12,399 nucleotides of DNA from an uncultured Lysobacter sp. (GTDB lineage Bacteria; Pseudomonadota; Gammaproteobacteria; Xanthomonadales; Xanthomonadaceae): contig CAMLHR010000012.1 in assembly GCA_946479915.1 (NCBI GenBank), positions 1 through 12,399 on the forward strand. Direction: 5' to 3'. The notes beneath the pieces were generated by a model. It did no database searches, had not been told where the DNA came from, and worked only from the letters and a program-made list of their open reading frames with translations. Below are positions 1 to 7,092 of this stretch, in pieces. Both the position numbers and the translations under genes were made by a program. Every line of letters starts with the position of its first letter. The stretch's first letter is position 1.

Positions 1-3
1 GAT

Positions 4-50
4 GGCGCGACTTAGCCTCCATGGATGGATTCACGGCGTGTCCCGGCAGG
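4..50 (-). repeat. Candidate dispersed Xanthomonadaceae intergenic repeat (single copy here)
   Basis: Read on the minus strand, this segment carries the phrase GACACGCCGTGAATCCATCC followed by ATGGAGGCT. I recognise this wording as a short sequence scattered between genes in Xanthomonadaceae genomes. Only one copy is in the window, so repetition cannot be shown here and the boundaries are approximate. No convincing coding sequence covers it. Confidence 0.4.
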
Positions 51-85
51 GCACCACGGCCGTGCTCGCCGCCAGATCATCAATC

Positions 86-101
86 TCGCCGCTGTTGGCG
101 A
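86..101. repeat. Decayed REP-like hairpin
   Basis: TCGCC (86-90) and GGCGA (97-101) form a 5-bp stem around a 6-nt loop. The first nine bases, TCGCCGCTG, are identical to the start of the REP element at 109-131, in the same orientation and 23 bp apart. This suggests a degenerate second copy. The match is short, so chance is possible in such GC-rich DNA. Confidence 0.35.
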
Positions 102-108
102 AAGAGCG

Positions 109-131
109 TCGCCGCTGAAGCGGCTCCTACA
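109..131 (-). repeat. REP-type palindromic element downstream of the ABC operon
   Basis: This 23-bp element matches positions 2566-2588 at 22 of 23 bases in the same orientation. Its core, GCCGCTGAAGCGGC (111-124), is a perfect 6-bp inverted repeat around GA. On the minus strand it reads TGTAGGAGCCGCTTCAGCGG plus CGA, a wording I know from REP-like repeats of Xanthomonadaceae. It begins 13 bp past the permease stop codon, so its hairpin could protect or end the operon transcript. The minus-strand sequence after the stem (GACGCTCTTT) is only weakly T-rich, so I do not call a classical terminator. Confidence 0.7.
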
Positions 132-143
132 GGGGGGCTGGGG

Positions 144-1403
144 TCAGTCGTGGCGGAGGGCGGCGATGGGGTCGAGGTTGGCGGCCTGGCGGGCGGGGTA
201 GACGCCGAAGCCGAGGCCGACGAGCGCACAGAACGCGACCGAGACGATGATCGGCGCCGGCGCCCACGCGACCTGCCAGCCCGCGAACGCGGCGATCGCG
301 TACGCCAGCAGCGCGCCGAACAACAGCCCCAGCAACGCGCCCGCAACGCAGATGACCGCCGCCTCGCGCAGGAACTGCGCGATCACGTCGCGCCGCCGCG
401 CACCGATCGCGCGCAGCAGCCCGATCTCGCGCCGCCGCTCCAGCACGTTGGCCAGCATGATGTTCATGATCCCGATGCCGCCGACCAGCAGGCTGACGCC
501 CGCGATCGCGCCCATCACCACCTGGAAGATCCGCTGCGTCTGCTGGTGCTGCCGGTACAGTTCCTGCGGCACCACCAGCCGGTAGTCGTCCTCGCCCGCG
601 TGGCGCTGGTCGAGCACCGCCGAGAACACCCGCGCCGCCGCGACCAGCCGCGACGGATCGTCGATGCGCAGCAGGATCCGGTCCACCTCGTCCTCGAGCT
701 GCTCGAACTTCAGCCGCGCACGCGCGGACGCCAGCGGCACGAAGATGCGGTTGCTTTCCAGGCCCAGCTGCATCCCCTCGAACTTCGCGCCGCCCAGGTC
801 GCGGTCGGCGAGCACGCCGACGGCCTCGAGCCAGAGGTGGTTGAGCTTGACCAGGCGGCCCGGGATTTCCGCGGGCGGCACGCCCGGGAACAGGTCGGAC
901 GCGGCCTGGTGGCCGAGCACCGCGACCGCCGCAAGGGTCTCCTCGTCCTCGACGCCGAGCGCGCGGCCGTGCGCGACGCGCAGCGACGACAGGTCGAAGT
1001 AGTCCGCGCCCACGCCGCTGGCCTGCGCGTCGCTGCGGCCCAGGTCGCTGAAGGCGGCCCAGGTGCGCACCGGCTTCTCCGCGGCGTAGGCCTCCGCGCC
1101 CGGCACGACCGCAAGCGCGGCCTTCGCGTCGGCCAGGCTCAGGCCGAGGCTGCGCGCGCGGGTCTCGCGGCGGGTGTCCTCGTCCTGCGCCACCGATTCG
1201 GCGATCAGGTTGTGCAGGCCGAGGCTCTCGACCATGCGCAGCGCCTCGCGCCGGCTGCCCTCGCCGACCGCCTGCATGGCGACGATGGCGCCGACGCCGA
1301 AGATCAGCCCGAGCAGCGTCAGGCCGGTGCGCAGCCGGCGGCGCCAGAGTTCCTCGATGGCCTCGCGCCAGATCGGCGGGAGCCGCTGCAGCAGTGCCGT
1401 CAC
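144..1403 (-). CDS. MacB/FtsX-type ABC transporter permease
   Basis: Inner-membrane permease of 419 aa and the last gene of the five-gene ABC operon. Four membrane segments are visible, at about residues 27-48, 292-318, 346-372 and 383-404. The large stretch between the first and second is the periplasmic MacB core domain. Family hallmarks are GGIGIMNIMLANVLERR (about 308-324) followed by EIGLLRAIGA, and a C-terminal VYPARQAANLDPIAALR. There is no nucleotide-binding domain, so it must pair with the separate ATPase at 4570-5244, unlike E. coli MacB, which fuses the two. The start is GTG, inside a GTGA overlap with the stop of the adaptor gene before it. MacB-class permeases do not form a substrate pore but couple ATP hydrolysis to movement of periplasmic substrate through adaptor and outer-membrane channel; whether that holds here is inference. 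Substrate unknown. Confidence 0.9.
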   Translation of the reverse strand: MTALLQRLPPIWREAIEELWRRRLRTGLTLLGLIFGVGAIVAMQAVGEGSRREALRMVESLGLHNLIAESVAQDEDTRRETRARSLGLSLADAKAALAVVPGAEAYAAEKPVRTWAAFSDLGRSDAQASGVGADYFDLSSLRVAHGRALGVEDEETLAAVAVLGHQAASDLFPGVPPAEIPGRLVKLNHLWLEAVGVLADRDLGGAKFEGMQLGLESNRIFVPLASARARLKFEQLEDEVDRILLRIDDPSRLVAAARVFSAVLDQRHAGEDDYRLVVPQELYRQHQQTQRIFQVVMGAIAGVSLLVGGIGIMNIMLANVLERRREIGLLRAIGARRRDVIAQFLREAAVICVAGALLGLLFGALLAYAIAAFAGWQVAWAPAPIIVSVAFCALVGLGFGVYPARQAANLDPIAALRHD

Positions 1404-2602
1404 GCGTCCACCCCTTCGGCCACCAGCAGCACTTCCTCGCCCGCCTCGAGTCCGCCCACGACCTGGGAGCGCGCGCTGCCGCGCACGCCCAGTTCGACCT
1501 GGCGCCGCTCGAAGCCGTCACCCTCGCGCACCTGCACGTAGTGCTTGCCGGCCTCGCTGCGCAGCGCGACGTTGGGCACGGTCATCGCCGCCTCGTCGTC
1601 GAGCAGCACGACGGTCGCCTCGAGCGTCTGGCCCGGCACCCAGCCGTGTTCCGCCACCGCCTCGGCGGGGATCGGCGCCTTCATCGACAGGTACTTCACC
1701 GGGCTGCGGCGGCTGATCACCTTCGCGGCGCTGGCCACCCAGGTGAGCTCGGTCGTGACGGCCTGCTCCGGGTGGCCCACGGGATGCACCACGACAGGGT
1801 TGCCGACGCGCACGCCCTGCGCCTGCAGCTGCGGCAGCGCGAGTTCCACTTCCATGCTGCCGGTGTCGGGCAGCGTGCCCATCTCGAAGCCGGCGCGCAA
1901 CGTGCTGCCGACGCTCGGCTTGTCGCCGCTCCAGTTGGTGCTGAGCATCAGCACGCCGTCGTGCGGCGCGCGCAGCTCGAGCGCGGCGAGGTCCGCGCGC
2001 TTGTTCTCGGCGTTGATCGCGATGGTGGCCCGTTGCGCGTCCAGGACGGCGAGCTCCGCGCCGCCGCGCTGGTCGAACTGGCCCTGCCGCCACTCCAGGA
2101 CGTCCTGCCGCTCGCCCAGGTACTGCGCGTCCTGCACCGCGTCGAGGACCTGGTTGCGCGCGATCGCCTCCATGTCGGCGCCGGCATAGCGCTCGGCGAT
2201 GCCGAGCTGCACCGCGACCTGCGACAGGTCCACCGCGACGCGGCCCTGGCTGGCATCCAGCTCGCCTTCCTTCGCCGCGCGCGCCAGCGCGTTGCGCTGC
2301 AGCTCCACCACGGCCTGCGCCAGTTCCAGCTCGCCGGCCTGCGCGGAGAAGCGCGCGATCACCTCGTCCTTCGCGACCGTGCTGCCTTCCGGCACCATCC
2401 ACTCGAGCCGGCGCTCCGCCCATTGCTGCCCGGGCACGAGCAGCGTCGTGGCCCTGGAGGACTGCAGCTCGCCCTCGCCGACGACGGTGAGGCGGGTCGC
2501 GGCGGGGGCGATGGTTTCGGTGGGGGTGGGGAGTTCGGCTTCGCCGCAACCGGCAAGCAACAGGATCGCCGCTGAAGCGGCTCCCACATGGAAGCGGTTC
2601 AT
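1400..2602 (-). CDS. Periplasmic adaptor lipoprotein (MacA/HlyD/RND-type), third adaptor of the ABC operon
   Basis: Adaptor of 400 aa. The N-terminus is a lipoprotein signal: a short basic n-region, an Ala/Leu h-region and lipobox LAGC with Cys19 as the expected lipidated residue. An anchor in the inner-membrane outer leaflet is likely. After a split lipoyl-like domain comes a long helical hairpin (about 85-205), a GDKPSVGS turn, a beta-barrel region and a C-terminal membrane-proximal domain (about 335-395, with MTVPNVALRSEAG). It is the only one of the three adaptors to keep that last domain. The ATG is chosen because it overlaps the previous stop as ATGA and is followed directly by the lipoprotein signal; the open frame continues upstream but is a shadow. 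Codons 5-13 are made of a REP repeat (2566-2588). Probable role: link permease to an outer-membrane channel. The substrate cannot be inferred. Confidence 0.88.
   Translation of the reverse strand: MNRFHVGAASAAILLLAGCGEAELPTPTETIAPAATRLTVVGEGELQSSRATTLLVPGQQWAERRLEWMVPEGSTVAKDEVIARFSAQAGELELAQAVVELQRNALARAAKEGELDASQGRVAVDLSQVAVQLGIAERYAGADMEAIARNQVLDAVQDAQYLGERQDVLEWRQGQFDQRGGAELAVLDAQRATIAINAENKRADLAALELRAPHDGVLMLSTNWSGDKPSVGSTLRAGFEMGTLPDTGSMEVELALPQLQAQGVRVGNPVVVHPVGHPEQAVTTELTWVASAAKVISRRSPVKYLSMKAPIPAEAVAEHGWVPGQTLEATVVLLDDEAAMTVPNVALRSEAGKHYVQVREGDGFERRQVELGVRGSARSQVVGGLEAGEEVLLVAEGVDA
2566..2588 (-). repeat. REP-type palindrome inside the signal-peptide codons of the lipoprotein adaptor
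   Basis: Second copy of the 23-bp repeat at 109-131, with one difference (C for T at 2585). Its core GCCGCTGAAGCGGC at 2568-2581 is a perfect 6-bp inverted repeat. On the coding strand it spans the last base of codon 5 through the first base of codon 13 of the adaptor lipoprotein, giving V6-G-A-A-S-A-A12. That is the first half of the hydrophobic core of the signal peptide. REP elements normally lie between genes, so this position is unusual. Confidence 0.75.
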
Positions 2603-3582
2603 CGCGCGGCCTCGCGGGTGTCGGGGACGACGAGCTCGACGCGGACGGCCTGGCCGGGCTTGAGCGGCGCGGCGGGATCGGCGAGCGCGATTTCCAGGTC
2701 CAGGATCGGGATCGGCTGCACCCGCGACTTGCTGCGCACCGCGCGGCCGATGGCGGTCACCTCGCCGCGCACCGCCAACCCGGCGCCGCCTTCGACCACG
2801 ACGCGCACGGGGGCGCCGACCTCGACGCTGCGCAGGTCGCGCTCGGGCAATTCCGCGCGCACCGCCAGCGTCGTCGTGTCGGGGATCTCGGCGACCGACT
2901 GCCCGCGCCACACCTGCGACCCGACGTCGAACTTCTCGCCGTTCCAGCTCTTGTGCATCATCAGGCCGTCGCGCGGCGCGACGATGTTCAGCGACGCGAT
3001 CCACTGCTGCAGCTCGGCGACCTCGGCCTTGAGCTGCGCCACCTCGGACTCCAGCAGCCGGCGTTCCTCGCGGTGCTGCACGGCGGCCAGCGCTTCGCGC
3101 TCGCGGGCGAGTTCGAGCTTCCGCTCGGCCTGCTCGCGCGCGACCATCAGCTTGCGGTACTCGATGCCGGGGATCAGCGCCTGCGGCTGTTCGGTCTTGC
3201 GCCGCGCCTTCTCCACCGCCGCCTCGGCCTCGGCCGTCATCAATGCCGACGTGCGCCCGCGCTCGGCCAGGTCGAGCAGCAGGCGCTCGAGCGCGGTCTG
3301 CTTCTCCGCCAGCTGGCTGGTCTTCGTGGTCAGGCGCTGCATCAGCTGGTTGCCGTCGAACGCGACGACGACCTGCCCCTGTTCCACGGGCGCGCCGTCG
3401 GGTGCGAGCTGGGTGATGTTGTATTGCCACATGCCGTCGATCGCCGGCGGCATCAGCGCGACGCTCTTGCGCGCGTACACCTCGCCGTCTATCTGCAGCG
3501 TGGCGGCGAACGCCGGCAGCGAGGCGAGGGCGCAGGCGGCGAGCAGCCCCACGCGCGCGACGGCGGCGGGCCACCTGTTCAC
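2599..3582 (-). CDS. HlyD-family periplasmic adaptor, second adaptor of the ABC operon
   Basis: Protein of 327 aa with a Sec signal peptide (about 1-26, predicted cut AFA-A). A half lipoyl/barrel-sandwich motif (28-76) leads into a long helical hairpin (about 78-198). VAPRDGLMMHKSWNGEKFDVGS (201-222) then returns to the sandwich domain, followed by a beta-barrel domain ending near residue 320. It stops there and lacks the membrane-proximal domain of the third adaptor. The hairpin-tip motif LIPGIEYRK (136-144) parallels LISALDYDK in the first adaptor, so these two look like paralogues. The start is GTG, overlapping the preceding stop as GTGA and directly followed by the signal peptide; its own stop overlaps the next ATG. 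There is no lipobox, so it is probably soluble in the periplasm after processing. Its role as an adaptor subunit is inferred from fold and context. Confidence 0.85.
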   Translation of the reverse strand: MNRWPAAVARVGLLAACALASLPAFAATLQIDGEVYARKSVALMPPAIDGMWQYNITQLAPDGAPVEQGQVVVAFDGNQLMQRLTTKTSQLAEKQTALERLLLDLAERGRTSALMTAEAEAAVEKARRKTEQPQALIPGIEYRKLMVAREQAERKLELAREREALAAVQHREERRLLESEVAQLKAEVAELQQWIASLNIVAPRDGLMMHKSWNGEKFDVGSQVWRGQSVAEIPDTTTLAVRAELPERDLRSVEVGAPVRVVVEGGAGLAVRGEVTAIGRAVRSKSRVQPIPILDLEIALADPAAPLKPGQAVRVELVVPDTREAAR

Positions 3583-4583
3583 GGCGCGGCCTCCGCCGTC
3601 GGGACGACGCCGCGGTCCTTGCGGACGTCCGGCGCCGCGACCACGCGCACGCTCATGCCCGGCAGCAACGCCAGCCCGTGGTCGTCCGGCAATGCGATGT
3701 CGATGTCGAAGTAGCGGCCGTCGCCCCATTCCGGGCGCGCCTCCGGTGCGCCGGCGATCGCGGTGATCCGGCCCTCGACCGCGCTGCCCGGCAGGGCGTC
3801 GAAGGCGACCTGCACCGCCTGGCCCACGGCCAGGCCGCGCCGGTCCGGCACGAGGGCCCACGCCTGCACGCGCATGGCGCCGCTGCCCACGATCTCGCCC
3901 GCCTTGCTGCCCGGCATGGCCGACGACCCCTCGTCGATCCGTCCGCCGATCCAGTTGTTGTTGAACCCGTGCACCACCACGCCGTCGCGCTCGGCGCGGA
4001 CTTCGGACGCGGCGACCTGCGCGACGTGGTACTCGCGCTGCACCCGCAGCTTCTCGATCTCCAGGTCGCCGTCGCGCTGGCGCCGGGCGACGGCCTCGCG
4101 GGCGGTGGCGAGCTCGCGCTGCTTGAGTGCGTGCTCGCGCTTCGCGCGGTCGAACTCGCCCTGGTACTTGTCGTAGTCGAGCGCCGAGATGAGGTCCTTT
4201 GGGATGCCCGCGTCGATCTCCGCGGTCTCCAGCGCCGCCTTGGCGTCCACCAGCGCGATCTCCGCGTCGACCTCCTTGACCCGAAGTTCGGCGAGTTCCT
4301 TCGCGGTCTTCGCCCGGGCCTGGTCGATCTGCGCTTCCAGTTCGCGGATCTGCGTCGCCGACTGGCCCGGGTCGATGCGCAGCACGACCTCGCCCGCCTC
4401 GACGCGTTCGCCTTCCGGCACGTAGAAGCGGATCACCACGGGCGAACTGTTCGAGGGCGGCGTGTAGATCGCCTGCGCCTCGACGGCCTGCACCTCGCCG
4501 GTCAGCACGACCTTCGCGACGGCGGGCGTCGCGCACGACAGCGCGAGCGCCATGGCCAGCACGTGGCGGCTACTGCATCGCAT
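3579..4583 (-). CDS. HlyD-family periplasmic adaptor, first adaptor of the ABC operon
   Basis: Protein of 334 aa from the chosen ATG. Residues 1-23 form a signal peptide (predicted cut AVA-K). Then come a half sandwich domain with FYVPEGERVEAGEVV (53-67), a coiled-coil hairpin of about 76-198, the return strand VRAERDGVVVHGFNNNWIG (195-213) and a beta-barrel domain to about 316. The membrane-proximal domain is absent, as in the second adaptor. An in-frame ATG 45 bp upstream would add 15 residues before the signal peptide and was rejected for that reason. The gene overlaps the ATPase gene by 14 bp, and its stop overlaps the next start as GTGA, so translational coupling is likely. Hairpin-tip residues LISALDYDK (131-139) match the second adaptor. 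The family role is bridging an inner-membrane transporter to a TolC-like channel; no channel gene is adjacent. Confidence 0.85.
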   Translation of the reverse strand: MRCSSRHVLAMALALSCATPAVAKVVLTGEVQAVEAQAIYTPPSNSSPVVIRFYVPEGERVEAGEVVLRIDPGQSATQIRELEAQIDQARAKTAKELAELRVKEVDAEIALVDAKAALETAEIDAGIPKDLISALDYDKYQGEFDRAKREHALKQRELATAREAVARRQRDGDLEIEKLRVQREYHVAQVAASEVRAERDGVVVHGFNNNWIGGRIDEGSSAMPGSKAGEIVGSGAMRVQAWALVPDRRGLAVGQAVQVAFDALPGSAVEGRITAIAGAPEARPEWGDGRYFDIDIALPDDHGLALLPGMSVRVVAAPDVRKDRGVVPTAEAAP

Positions 4584-5244
4584 CGTGCTCGACCCTCCCG
4601 TCGCGCAACCGCACCTGCCGCGGCGCATGGGCCGCCACGTCGTGGTCGTGGGTGACCATCACCACGGTCTGCCCACCGCGGTGCACCTCGTCGATCAGCG
4701 CCAGCACGTCGGCCGCGCTCTTCGAATCGAGGTTGCCGGTGGGCTCGTCGGCCAGCAGCAGCGCCGGCTTGAGCAGCAGCGCGCGCGCGATCGCGGCGCG
4801 CTGGACCTGGCCGCCGGACAGTTCGTTCGGGCGATGGTGGCTGCGGTCCGTCAGGCCCACGCGATCGAGCAACTCGCGCGCGTGGTCGCGCGCCCAGTCG
4901 GGCGGCTCGCGGTGGAAGCGCAAGGGCAGCAGCACGTTCTCCAGCACCGTCAGCCGCGGCAGCAGGTGGAAGCTCTGGAACACGAAGCCGATGCGGCGGT
5001 TGCGGATGTCGCTGGTGGCCTCGTCGTCGAAGCCGGCGACGTCGTCGCCCTCGATGAGGTAGCGCCCGCGGTCGGGGCGGTCCAGGCATCCCAGGATGTT
5101 GAGCAGGCTGGACTTGCCGGAGCCGGACGGGCCCATGATGGCCACGAACTCGCCCGCAGCCAGGGACAGGTCCACGCCGTCGAGCGCTCGTACCTCCTGG
5201 CCGCTCATCCGGTAGCTGCGATGGACCTGCTGCAGTTCGATCAT
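4570..5244 (-). CDS. ABC transporter ATP-binding protein (MacB/LolD-type)
   Basis: Cytoplasmic ATPase of 224 aa, the first gene and energy source of the export operon. All catalytic motifs are present: Walker A GPSGSGKSS (38-46), Q-loop Gln90 in FVFQSFHLLPRLTV, signature LSGGQVQRAAIARAL (142-156), Walker B LLLADEP (162-168) followed by TGNLD, and H-loop His199 in MVTHDHD. Length and sequence match the LolD/MacB N-terminal/FtsE-like clade that works with FtsX-fold permeases, here the one at 144-1403. The short C-terminal tail overlaps the first adaptor gene by 14 bp. Its start lies 57 bp after the zapE stop on the same strand. A TAGCAT box nine bases before the ATG suggests the operon has its own promoter. 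The ATPase role is certain; the substrate is not. Confidence 0.93.
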   Translation of the reverse strand: MIELQQVHRSYRMSGQEVRALDGVDLSLAAGEFVAIMGPSGSGKSSLLNILGCLDRPDRGRYLIEGDDVAGFDDEATSDIRNRRIGFVFQSFHLLPRLTVLENVLLPLRFHREPPDWARDHARELLDRVGLTDRSHHRPNELSGGQVQRAAIARALLLKPALLLADEPTGNLDSKSAADVLALIDEVHRGGQTVVMVTHDHDVAAHAPRQVRLRDGRVEHDAMQ

Positions 5245-5253
5245 GCGGCGGGC

Positions 5254-5259
5254 ATGCTA
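5254..5259 (-). promoter_or_regulatory. Candidate -10 box for the ABC export operon
   Basis: On the minus strand TAGCAT (4 of 6 to TATAAT) lies nine bases before the ATPase ATG, so transcription would start within a few bases of the start codon and leave almost no leader. I could not find a convincing -35 box at normal spacing. No clear Shine-Dalgarno fits in the remaining nine bases, which agrees with a near-leaderless message. Read-through from zapE is the alternative. Confidence 0.35.
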
Positions 5260-5301
5260 CCCCAGCGCTGCGGCGTGACGGCGCGGCGATGCCGCGGCCG
5301 T

Positions 5302-6402
5302 TCAGCCACGGTGTTCGCTCGCCAGGTAGTCGCCCGACTGCATCTCGACCAGCCGCGACGCGCAGCGCTCGAAGGCGCCCCGCAGGCGCTCGCCGCGGTA
5401 CAGCGCATGCGGCGGCGCGGCCGCGGTGCAGACCAGGTTGACGTGGCGGTCGTACAGCTCGTCCACCAGGTGCACGAAGCGCCGCGCGGGATCGTCGGCG
5501 GCCGCGTCGAACACCGGGATCCCGCCGAGCAGCACGGTGTGGTGCTCGCGCGCGACCTCGATGTAGTCCGCCGTCGCGCGCGGGCCCTCGCACAGCGCGT
5601 CGAAATCGAACCACGCCAGCCCTTCGGCCAGGCCACGCACCGGGATCGCGCGTCCCTCGACCACCAGCGGGCCGTCCTCGCGCGGCACGCCGGCGGCCAG
5701 CGCCTGCCAGCGCGCGTGCAGCCAGTCGCCCGCGCCGTCGTCGAGCGGCGTCCGATACACCGGCGATTGCGTCAGCGTGCGCAGGCGGTAGTCCGTCGGG
5801 CTGTCGAGCTCGAGCACCCGGCAATGCCGCTTCAGCAGTTCGATCGCGGGCAGGAAGCGCGCCCGCTGCAGGCCGCCGGCATAGAGGTTGTCCGGCGGGG
5901 TGTTGGAGGTGGTCACCAGCACGACGCCTTCCGCGAACAGGCGTTCGAGCAGCCGGCCCAGCAGCATCGCGTCGCCGATGTCGCTGACGAAGAACTCGTC
6001 GAACACCAGCACGCGCAGCGCCTTGCCCCAGTCCCGGGCGATGGCGGCCAGCGGATCGCGCTCGCCCGCGTGCGCGCGCAACTGCGCGTGCACCTCGCGC
6101 ATGAAGCGGTGGAAGTGGGTGCGACGCTTCGCCTCCAGCGGCAGGCCGTCGTAGAAGAGGTCGACCAGGAACGTCTTGCCCCGGCCCACGCCGCCCCAGA
6201 GGTACAGGCCGCGCGGCGGCTCGACACGGGCGCCGAGCAGGCGTCCGAGCAGCCCGGGCGGGCGCGCTTCGAGCAGCCCGGCATGGATGCGGTCCAGCTC
6301 GACGAGCGCCCCGCGCTGCGCGGGATCATCCTGCCAGTCGTTGCGCGCCACCCCTGCGGCGTAGGCTTCGCCGGGCGTCGGCGCCCGGCCCGGATCAGCC
6401 AT
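5302..6402 (-). CDS. zapE: Cell division protein ZapE (AFG1-family ATPase)
   Basis: Protein of 366 aa, the usual size for ZapE. Motifs: Walker A GGVGRGKT (70-77) within GLYLWGGVGRGKTFLVDLFYD, the family-typical RTHFHRFMREVH (94-105), Walker B VLVFDEFFVSDIGDAM (131-146), and VTTSNTPPDNLYAGGLQR (163-180), which carries the sensor and arginine-finger region. ZapE is known in E. coli as an ATPase that binds FtsZ and modulates the Z ring, especially under low oxygen. The mitochondrial relatives AFG1/LACE1 act in turnover of respiratory subunits. It acts in the cytoplasm. The ATG overlaps the end of the upstream hydrolase gene by 8 bp, so the two are probably translationally coupled, with the cytochrome gene before them. 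No oddity in motifs or length. Confidence 0.93.
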   Translation of the reverse strand: MADPGRAPTPGEAYAAGVARNDWQDDPAQRGALVELDRIHAGLLEARPPGLLGRLLGARVEPPRGLYLWGGVGRGKTFLVDLFYDGLPLEAKRRTHFHRFMREVHAQLRAHAGERDPLAAIARDWGKALRVLVFDEFFVSDIGDAMLLGRLLERLFAEGVVLVTTSNTPPDNLYAGGLQRARFLPAIELLKRHCRVLELDSPTDYRLRTLTQSPVYRTPLDDGAGDWLHARWQALAAGVPREDGPLVVEGRAIPVRGLAEGLAWFDFDALCEGPRATADYIEVAREHHTVLLGGIPVFDAAADDPARRFVHLVDELYDRHVNLVCTAAAPPHALYRGERLRGAFERCASRLVEMQSGDYLASEHRG

Positions 6403-7090
6403 GCCCGTCCTGCGCTGGCGGGAGCCAGTCGCGCACGCCGTTGCGGATCGCGCCGCGCAGGTCGATCAACCGGCGGTGGAAGAAGTGGCCGGCCTCCGGC
6501 ATGCGCACCAGCTCGGGCGGGTCCGGCATCTTGTCGACCCACGCGGCGACCGCCTCGGCGTCCACCACCTCGTCGGCGTCGCCCTGCACGACCAGCCACG
6601 GCACCGCCGGCGGCTGGATCGCGGAGAAGTCCCAGCTGCGGCCGACCGGTGGCGCGACCGAGATCACCGCGTCGGCGGCCAGCTCGACGGCGCCGCGCAG
6701 CGAGACATAGGCACCGAAGCTGAAGCCGAACAGCCAGAGCTGGTGCTCCGGGCGCTGCTCGCGCACCCAGGCGACCACGGCGCGCAGGTCCTCCAGCTCG
6801 CCGCGGCCGTCGTCGAACTCGCCGTCGGATTCGCCGATGCCGCGGAAGTTGAAGCGCACGGTCGTCGCCCCGCACTGGCGCAGCGCGCGGGCGGACATCG
6901 TGACCACCTTGTTGTGCATCGTCCCGCCTTCGGTCGGCAGCGGGTGGCACAGCACCGCGACGACCGGGCGGGGAGCGCCTTCCGGGTACTCGACCACGGC
7001 CTCGATCGCGCCGGCCGGGCCCTCGAGCATCAGCGAGGGCGCGTCGGGATCGGCCGCGACCTCGGGCGTTGGGAAGGAAGGCTGGGGCAT
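6395..7090 (-). CDS. Alpha/beta hydrolase (dienelactone hydrolase-like, COG2945 type)
   Basis: Small cytoplasmic serine hydrolase of 231 aa with no signal peptide. The conserved early segment CHPLPTEGGTMHNKV (48-62) contributes the oxyanion region, followed by RFNFRGIGESDG (79-90). The nucleophile elbow is GFSFGA with Ser124. The acid is probably Asp173 in QGDADEVV and the base His202 in EAGHFFHRR. This pattern is typical of a widespread proteobacterial hydrolase family whose natural substrate is not established, so I give no specific reaction. The ATG is chosen because it begins the family-like sequence and lies just after a TATCAT box; the frame upstream runs through the cytochrome and tRNA region and is a shadow. 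It starts 26 bp after the cytochrome stop and its end overlaps zapE by 8 bp. Confidence 0.88.
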   Translation of the reverse strand: MPQPSFPTPEVAADPDAPSLMLEGPAGAIEAVVEYPEGAPRPVVAVLCHPLPTEGGTMHNKVVTMSARALRQCGATTVRFNFRGIGESDGEFDDGRGELEDLRAVVAWVREQRPEHQLWLFGFSFGAYVSLRGAVELAADAVISVAPPVGRSWDFSAIQPPAVPWLVVQGDADEVVDAEAVAAWVDKMPDPPELVRMPEAGHFFHRRLIDLRGAIRNGVRDWLPPAQDGHG

Positions 7091-7092
7091 GA

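Noticed and set aside
21..1541. Long plus-strand open frame of about 500 codons opposite the permease
   Set aside because: Arg/Ala/His/Gln-rich composition with no recognisable domain. It is the antisense shadow of a well-supported MacB-type permease; very GC-rich DNA gives long antisense frames.
4584..4628. Upstream ATG adding 15 residues to the first adaptor
   Set aside because: The extension precedes an intact signal peptide and deepens the overlap with the ATPase gene. The ATG at 4583 places the signal peptide at the N-terminus.
144..5244. LolCDE lipoprotein-release system
   Set aside because: The ATPase is LolD-like, but the single permease has MacB hallmarks and is paired with three adaptor proteins, which Lol systems lack.
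4552..6723. Plus-strand frame of about 720 codons across the ATPase and zapE genes
   Set aside because: It runs across two clearly real minus-strand genes and a gap, is low complexity and has no domain signature.
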